From Bacteroidales bacterium (GTDB lineage Bacteria > Bacteroidota > Bacteroidia > Bacteroidales > P3), in contig JALNVJ010000051.1 in assembly GCA_023227645.1 (NCBI GenBank), forward strand, positions 1-9,216: DNA of 9,216 bases, given 5' to 3'. Shown piece by piece: positions 5,732 to 9,216 of this stretch. The notes under the pieces are model-generated. The model searched no databases and was not told the DNA's origin. It saw only the letters and a list, made by a program, of their open reading frames with translations. The first letter of the stretch is position 1. Each line of letters starts with the position of its first letter. The position numbers were made by a program, and so were the translations under genes.

Positions 5732-6796
5732 ATGCAGTTCTCTCAAATCATTGAACAACACAACTTAATCAATTATCTTATTCGTGTTTATGACCAACGA
5801 AGAGTAAGTCATGCTCAATTGTTCTTTGGAGAGGAAGCCTCTAAAAGCTTCGCACTAACCTTAGCTTATGCTCAATTCTTAAATTGCAGCAACAAAATAA
5901 GATATAAACCAGAAGATAATAACCTTATTATTGCCGATTCATGTGGGAAATGTCCTTCTTGCAAGAAATTTTCGACTTTATCTCATCCCGACCTTCATTT
6001 TATATTCCCTAATACTACAACTAAAAGAATTGATTCAAAAAGCTCATCAGAACTCCTAATTAGTGAGTTTAGAGAGTTTGTGTTGAAACAAAAAGGGTTA
6101 ATTACAATAAATGATTGGTATGATTTCTTAGACGTAGGCAATAAACAAGGCACAATCAATGTTAGAGATGCTAATAGTATTATTAAGGTACTAAGTGTTA
6201 AGTCTTACGAAGCTAAATATAAAATTATGATTATTTGGTGTGTAGATAAGCTATATTATGACGCTGCTCCTAAACTCCTGAAAATCTTAGAGGAACCTTA
6301 CGAGGACACAATATTTTTATTAATTACTGACGATAGAGAAAACATTTTACCAACCATTCTTTCAAGAACACAATTGGTTAAAATCCCTAAATTAAGTCAG
6401 AAAATTGAAAAAGATAATAAATATTTAATTCTTTTTGTTGAGTGGTTAAGAAATTGCTTCTTATGTAAAACTAAAATAGCAGATGTTGTAAAGATTATTG
6501 AGAAAGATATTGTAAATATTGGAAGAGAAGAACAAAAACAATTTTTAGGTTTTGCCTTAGAAGTATTCCAAAATAGTTTTGCTCATAAAATTGGCATCCC
6601 TACAAAAAATAGTTTACTTGAAAATTGTGATGATAAGTTTAAAAGTAATTTTCCATCATTTATTACTGAAAATAATATTGAACAAATATATAAAGAATTA
6701 GATAGATCAATTTTACATATAGAAAGAAATGGTAATGCCAAGATGATTTTTCTTGACTTATCAATTAAATTAGGATTTTTACTGACGATTAAATAA
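5732..6796 (+). CDS. holB: DNA polymerase III subunit delta' (clamp loader)
   Basis: Non-hydrolysing AAA+ stator subunit of the clamp loader that, with delta and DnaX, loads the sliding clamp on primed DNA. The 354 residues open with the family pattern HAQLFFGEE (27-35). The P-loop is degenerate (GEEASKSF, 33-40, lacking the GxxGxGK spacing), as expected for a subunit that does not hydrolyse ATP. The zinc module is intact: Cys52, Cys71, Cys74, Cys77, followed by HPD (85-87). The segment KLLKILEEP (181-189) is the usual sensor-side motif, and LPTILSRTQ (207-215) is the SRC-motif position with Thr in place of Cys. The C-terminal third, a helical collar domain, is poorly conserved and very Ile/Lys-rich. 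It is the first gene of the operon; its stop and the ricT ATG are separated by 1 nt. Confidence 0.92.
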   Translation: MQFSQIIEQHNLINYLIRVYDQRRVSHAQLFFGEEASKSFALTLAYAQFLNCSNKIRYKPEDNNLIIADSCGKCPSCKKFSTLSHPDLHFIFPNTTTKRIDSKSSSELLISEFREFVLKQKGLITINDWYDFLDVGNKQGTINVRDANSIIKVLSVKSYEAKYKIMIIWCVDKLYYDAAPKLLKILEEPYEDTIFLLITDDRENILPTILSRTQLVKIPKLSQKIEKDNKYLILFVEWLRNCFLCKTKIADVVKIIEKDIVNIGREEQKQFLGFALEVFQNSFAHKIGIPTKNSLLENCDDKFKSNFPSFITENNIEQIYKELDRSILHIERNGNAKMIFLDLSIKLGFLLTIK

Positions 6797-6797
6797 T

Positions 6798-8102
6798 ATG
6801 GATAATAGAAAAAATAATACAGAGAAAACAAATCTTACTGAGAAAGAAGAAAAGAAAACAGATCAAGAGCTTGAACAAGAAAATCAAGAACTAGCACAAG
6901 ATGCTCAAGAACTATCAGATATTCTTGACAAATATTCTAAACCTAAATCCCCATCTGCTTATTCTCAAGCCGATGAAGAAAAAGAGATTGTTTATGGAGA
7001 GCAATATTCTCATCCTTACTACGATGAAGATCCTATAGTTGGTAGAAATACTTTTACACCTTCAATAATGCTCACAAGAGGTTGTATTAATATTCCTCAA
7101 TCATATGTTCCTATTGATAAGAATGAACTTCAAAGAAATGCTAAGCTTTCAGTTCACGATTGGATGAGCAAAATTAAACCACCATTTGTTGAAAATAATT
7201 TTGATTGTGTTGAAATTAGATTTAAAAATTCAAGAAAAGAATTTTTCAAACTACCCGATGGATTAGAAATAACAGAAGGAGATGTTGTTGCTGTTGAGGG
7301 TTCTCCTGGTCACGACATTGGAATTGTAACTTTAGTTGGTGAATTATGTAGAGTTCAAATGCATAAAAAGAAAGTTAATCCGAAATCTGATACCATTAAA
7401 AAATTATATCGTAGAGCAAAAGCAACAGATATAGAAAAATGGGTTCAATCAATCGAGAGAGAAGATAAAACCATTTTCATGACAAGAGATTTTGTAAATG
7501 ACCTTAAGCTCGACATGAAAATTAATGATGTTGAATATCAAGGTGACAACACAAAGGCTATCTTCTATTATACTGCTGAAGACAGGGTTGATTTCCGTCA
7601 ATTAATTAAACTACTAGCAGAAGAGTTTAGGGTTAGGATTGAAATGAAACAAATTGGAGCACGTCAAGAGGCTTCTCGTCTTGGAGGAATTGGAACTTGC
7701 GGTAGAGAACTCTGTTGTAGTTCTTGGCTAAATAATTTCAATTCTGTTTCAACTCAAGTAGCAAGAGTGCAGCAAATCTTCCCAAATCCTCAAAAACTTG
7801 CGGGGCAATGTGGGAAGTTGAAATGTTGCTTAAACTTTGAATATGACGTTTACCTTGACGAATTGAAGTCTTTCCCCGAAATAGGAGTCCCAATACACAC
7901 CAGAAAAGGAAAAGCAAACTATATTAAAACGGATGTCTTTCGCAGATTGATGTGGTATGTTTATGAAGGTAGCTCTGATTTTATAATGATTTCAGCAGAC
8001 ACAGTTAAAACACTATTGAAGATGAATAGGAATCGCGAACCCATTGATAACCTAGAAAGATATCAAATTAAAGTAGAACCAAAATCAAAAATAAATATCT
8101 AA
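6798..8102 (+). CDS. ricT: RicT/YaaT, PSP1-domain regulatory iron-sulfur protein
   Basis: Member of the PSP1 C-terminal domain family. In Bacillus subtilis RicT (YaaT) joins RicA and RicF in an Fe-S complex that helps RNase Y mature mRNAs and affects sporulation and competence. Of 434 residues, 1-62 are an acidic, Gln/Glu-rich, probably disordered extension with coiled-coil character (ELEQENQELAQDAQEL, 24-39). The conserved core runs from about 136 (CVEIRFKNSRKEFF) and contains the cysteine signature GTCGRELCCSSWL (299-311) and GQCGKLKCCLNFEY (336-349): Cys301, 306, 307, 338, 343, 344. GDVVAVEG (161-168) is also typical. The holB-ricT order is the same as in B. subtilis. No ricA or ricF homologue is in the window, so partners in this lineage are unknown. 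It is translationally close to holB, with gldH 34 nt downstream. Confidence 0.92.
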   Translation: MDNRKNNTEKTNLTEKEEKKTDQELEQENQELAQDAQELSDILDKYSKPKSPSAYSQADEEKEIVYGEQYSHPYYDEDPIVGRNTFTPSIMLTRGCINIPQSYVPIDKNELQRNAKLSVHDWMSKIKPPFVENNFDCVEIRFKNSRKEFFKLPDGLEITEGDVVAVEGSPGHDIGIVTLVGELCRVQMHKKKVNPKSDTIKKLYRRAKATDIEKWVQSIEREDKTIFMTRDFVNDLKLDMKINDVEYQGDNTKAIFYYTAEDRVDFRQLIKLLAEEFRVRIEMKQIGARQEASRLGGIGTCGRELCCSSWLNNFNSVSTQVARVQQIFPNPQKLAGQCGKLKCCLNFEYDVYLDELKSFPEIGVPIHTRKGKANYIKTDVFRRLMWYVYEGSSDFIMISADTVKTLLKMNRNREPIDNLERYQIKVEPKSKINI

Positions 8103-8136
8103 ATTTGTTTTTCAATAATAACATTAATGTAAATAT

Positions 8137-8619
8137 ATGAACAAGATTTTACTTGGAATTATCTTATTTTCTACAACAATTACCCTCACTAGCTGCAACC
8201 CAGATGTAGTTTATGATCAAAGCAAAAAAGTTGATCCAAAGGGATGGAATATGAACAAAAAAGTTGAATTTGATGTTAAAATAGAAGATACTTTAAGATT
8301 TTATGATTTTGCATTAAATATCCGCAACACTACCGACTATCCTAATTGTAATGTTTTCTTTTTCATTAAAACAATATATCCTGATGGGTCAATAACCAAA
8401 TCTGACACCGTTGAATGTTATTTATCTTATATGGATGGTTCATGGACAGGTAAAGGAAGTGGGAAAATTAAGGATAATAGGTTTTGGTTTACGCAAAAAG
8501 TTGTTTTCCCTCAAAAGGGAGTATATAGATTTGAAATCCAACAAGCCACAAGAGATACCAATTTAGTTGGAATTTCTGATATTGGATTACATATAGAATA
8601 CCATAAAGACAGAAAATAA
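8137..8619 (+). CDS. gldH: Gliding-motility lipoprotein GldH
   Basis: A 160-residue lipoprotein. Residues 1-19 are a type II signal peptide with lipobox LTSC and lipidated Cys20; the residues after it (NPDVV) lack the acidic K-D/E-rich surface-export signal known from some Bacteroidota lipoproteins, so a periplasmic-facing location is plausible. GldH family marks are NIRNTTDYPNCNVFFFIKT (61-79), SWTGKGSGKI (102-111), FPQKGVYRFEIQQATRD (124-140) and LVGISDIGLHIEY (143-155). In Flavobacterium johnsoniae gldH is needed for gliding, and the product probably supports the gliding/type IX secretion machinery; homologues also occur in non-gliding Bacteroidota, so motility cannot be inferred from this gene alone. 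It sits between ricT and the PBP gene, overlapping the latter's start by 1 nt. Confidence 0.9.
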   Translation: MNKILLGIILFSTTITLTSCNPDVVYDQSKKVDPKGWNMNKKVEFDVKIEDTLRFYDFALNIRNTTDYPNCNVFFFIKTIYPDGSITKSDTVECYLSYMDGSWTGKGSGKIKDNRFWFTQKVVFPQKGVYRFEIQQATRDTNLVGISDIGLHIEYHKDRK

Positions 8620-9216
8620 TGGCTCAAAATAAATCTTCGAATAAAAACAAAAAGAATAATCCCAATTTCTCATCTTATATAAAATGGATGTGGAAGTTAT
8701 TTGCTGGACTTCTAATTTTTATTGTTATATTCTTTTTTGGACTTTCTATGGGATGGCTTGGATTTATGCCTTCTTTTGAAGAGTTAGAAAATCCTAATTC
8801 GAACTTAGCCTCAGAAGTTTATTCTGAAGATGGAGAAATATTGGGATATATTGGCATTCAAAACCGATCAAATGTACAATACTCAGAACTCCCTCAGCAC
8901 CTTATAGACGCTCTAATAGCAACAGAAGATGTTAGGTTTTACAAGCATTCAGGAGTTGATTTTAAGAGCCTTTTTAGAGTTTTAGGTAAAACAATTCTAT
9001 CCGGAGACAAAGGCTCTGGAGGAGGCAGTACATTAAGCCAACAGTTGGCAAAGAACCTATTCCCTCGAGAAAAAGAATTAAAGATTGGGCTTATATATTC
9101 AAAGCTCAAGGAATGGGTTGTAGCTATTAAACTTGAGCGAAACTACACAAAGAATGAAATACTAACAATGTATCTCAACACTGTTGACTTTGGTTCAAAT
9201 GCATTTGGAATTAAAA
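8619..9216 (+). CDS. mrcA: Penicillin-binding protein 1A-type glycosyltransferase (GT51), C-terminus cut by window edge
   Basis: The first 199 residues of a class A penicillin-binding protein that polymerises lipid II and, through a transpeptidase domain beyond the window, cross-links peptidoglycan. A basic Asn/Lys-rich cytosolic tail (1-22) precedes one membrane helix (about 25-45). The GT51 domain shows motif 1 ATEDVRFYKHSGVD (101-114, with catalytic Glu103), motif 2 GGSTLSQQLAKNLF (135-148), and motifs 3-4 KLKEWVVAIKLERNYTKNEILTMYLN (162-187) whose Glu165 is the second acidic residue. The sequence ends inside the domain at GSNAFGIK. Its ATG shares one base with the gldH stop (TAATG), which implies coupled translation. 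A monofunctional transglycosylase or PBP1C cannot be excluded from the fragment, but the gldH neighbourhood favours PBP1A. Confidence 0.88.
   Translation, partial: MAQNKSSNKNKKNNPNFSSYIKWMWKLFAGLLIFIVIFFFGLSMGWLGFMPSFEELENPNSNLASEVYSEDGEILGYIGIQNRSNVQYSELPQHLIDALIATEDVRFYKHSGVDFKSLFRVLGKTILSGDKGSGGGSTLSQQLAKNLFPREKELKIGLIYSKLKEWVVAIKLERNYTKNEILTMYLNTVDFGSNAFGIK

Noticed and set aside
5732..6796. Degenerate P-loop and SRT in place of SRC in delta' as signs of a decayed gene
   Set aside because: Delta' normally lacks ATPase activity, the zinc cysteines and LEEP motif are intact, and the frame is open over the full family length.
6583..6831. 82-residue minus-strand open frame
   Set aside because: Antisense to the holB 3' end and the ricT start; its Leu/Ile/Tyr-rich content reflects complement of Lys/Asn-rich codons.
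8100..8107. TAAATTTG, a full match to the -7 consensus, ahead of gldH
   Set aside because: It overlaps the ricT stop codon in AT-rich DNA and has no TTG at the -33 spacing. An internal promoter is possible but not supported beyond the 8-base match.

Overview
The window is low-GC DNA from a member of the phylum Bacteroidota. Four things point there: the gliding-motility lipoprotein gene gldH next to ricT and a PBP1A gene; starts without Shine-Dalgarno sequences; upstream boxes matching the Bacteroidota sigma consensus TAnnTTTG; and a Bacteroidota-style secreted protein whose signal peptide ends in SAQ. The order cannot be fixed from this stretch. Nine protein genes plus two edge-truncated ones would be too many; the count is ten genes in all, two of them (trkH and the PBP1A gene) cut by the window edges. 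I see no rRNA, tRNA, CRISPR array, insertion sequence, prophage or defence module.

Left part (1-3972), all on the minus strand: the N-terminal 394 residues of a TrkH potassium-uptake channel subunit; a secreted two-part protein with a probable small outer-membrane barrel; a cation diffusion facilitator with a cysteine-rich tail; and a membrane-anchored TPR protein. Each except the CDF gene has its own TAnnTTTG box, so most look like single-gene units. A 31-bp hairpin followed by T-rich sequence ends the TPR gene, and a 22-bp-arm inverted repeat lies between the secreted protein gene and trkH.

Middle (about 4006-5680): the TPR gene and a dihydroorotate-dehydrogenase-like FMN protein diverge from facing promoters. 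A free-standing four-helix-bundle (S23 family) gene follows. The -7 boxes overlap the upstream TTG codons that open the long reading frames of the TPR and DHOD-like genes, so both starts are moved to downstream ATGs.

Right part (5698-9216), plus strand: one tight transcription unit, holB (clamp-loader delta'), ricT (PSP1 family), gldH and a GT51 penicillin-binding protein, with gaps of 1 nt and 34 nt and a 1-nt overlap. It groups replication, an Fe-S/RNA-processing type regulator, a cell-surface lipoprotein and peptidoglycan synthesis. The holB-ricT adjacency is also known from Firmicutes.

Most of the window is ordinary core genome. The points most worth a second look are the three-arm hairpin/repeat in the trkH leader region, the DHOD-like protein of unknown substrate, the Cys-rich CDF tail with an altered metal site, and the holB-ricT-gldH-PBP1A linkage.
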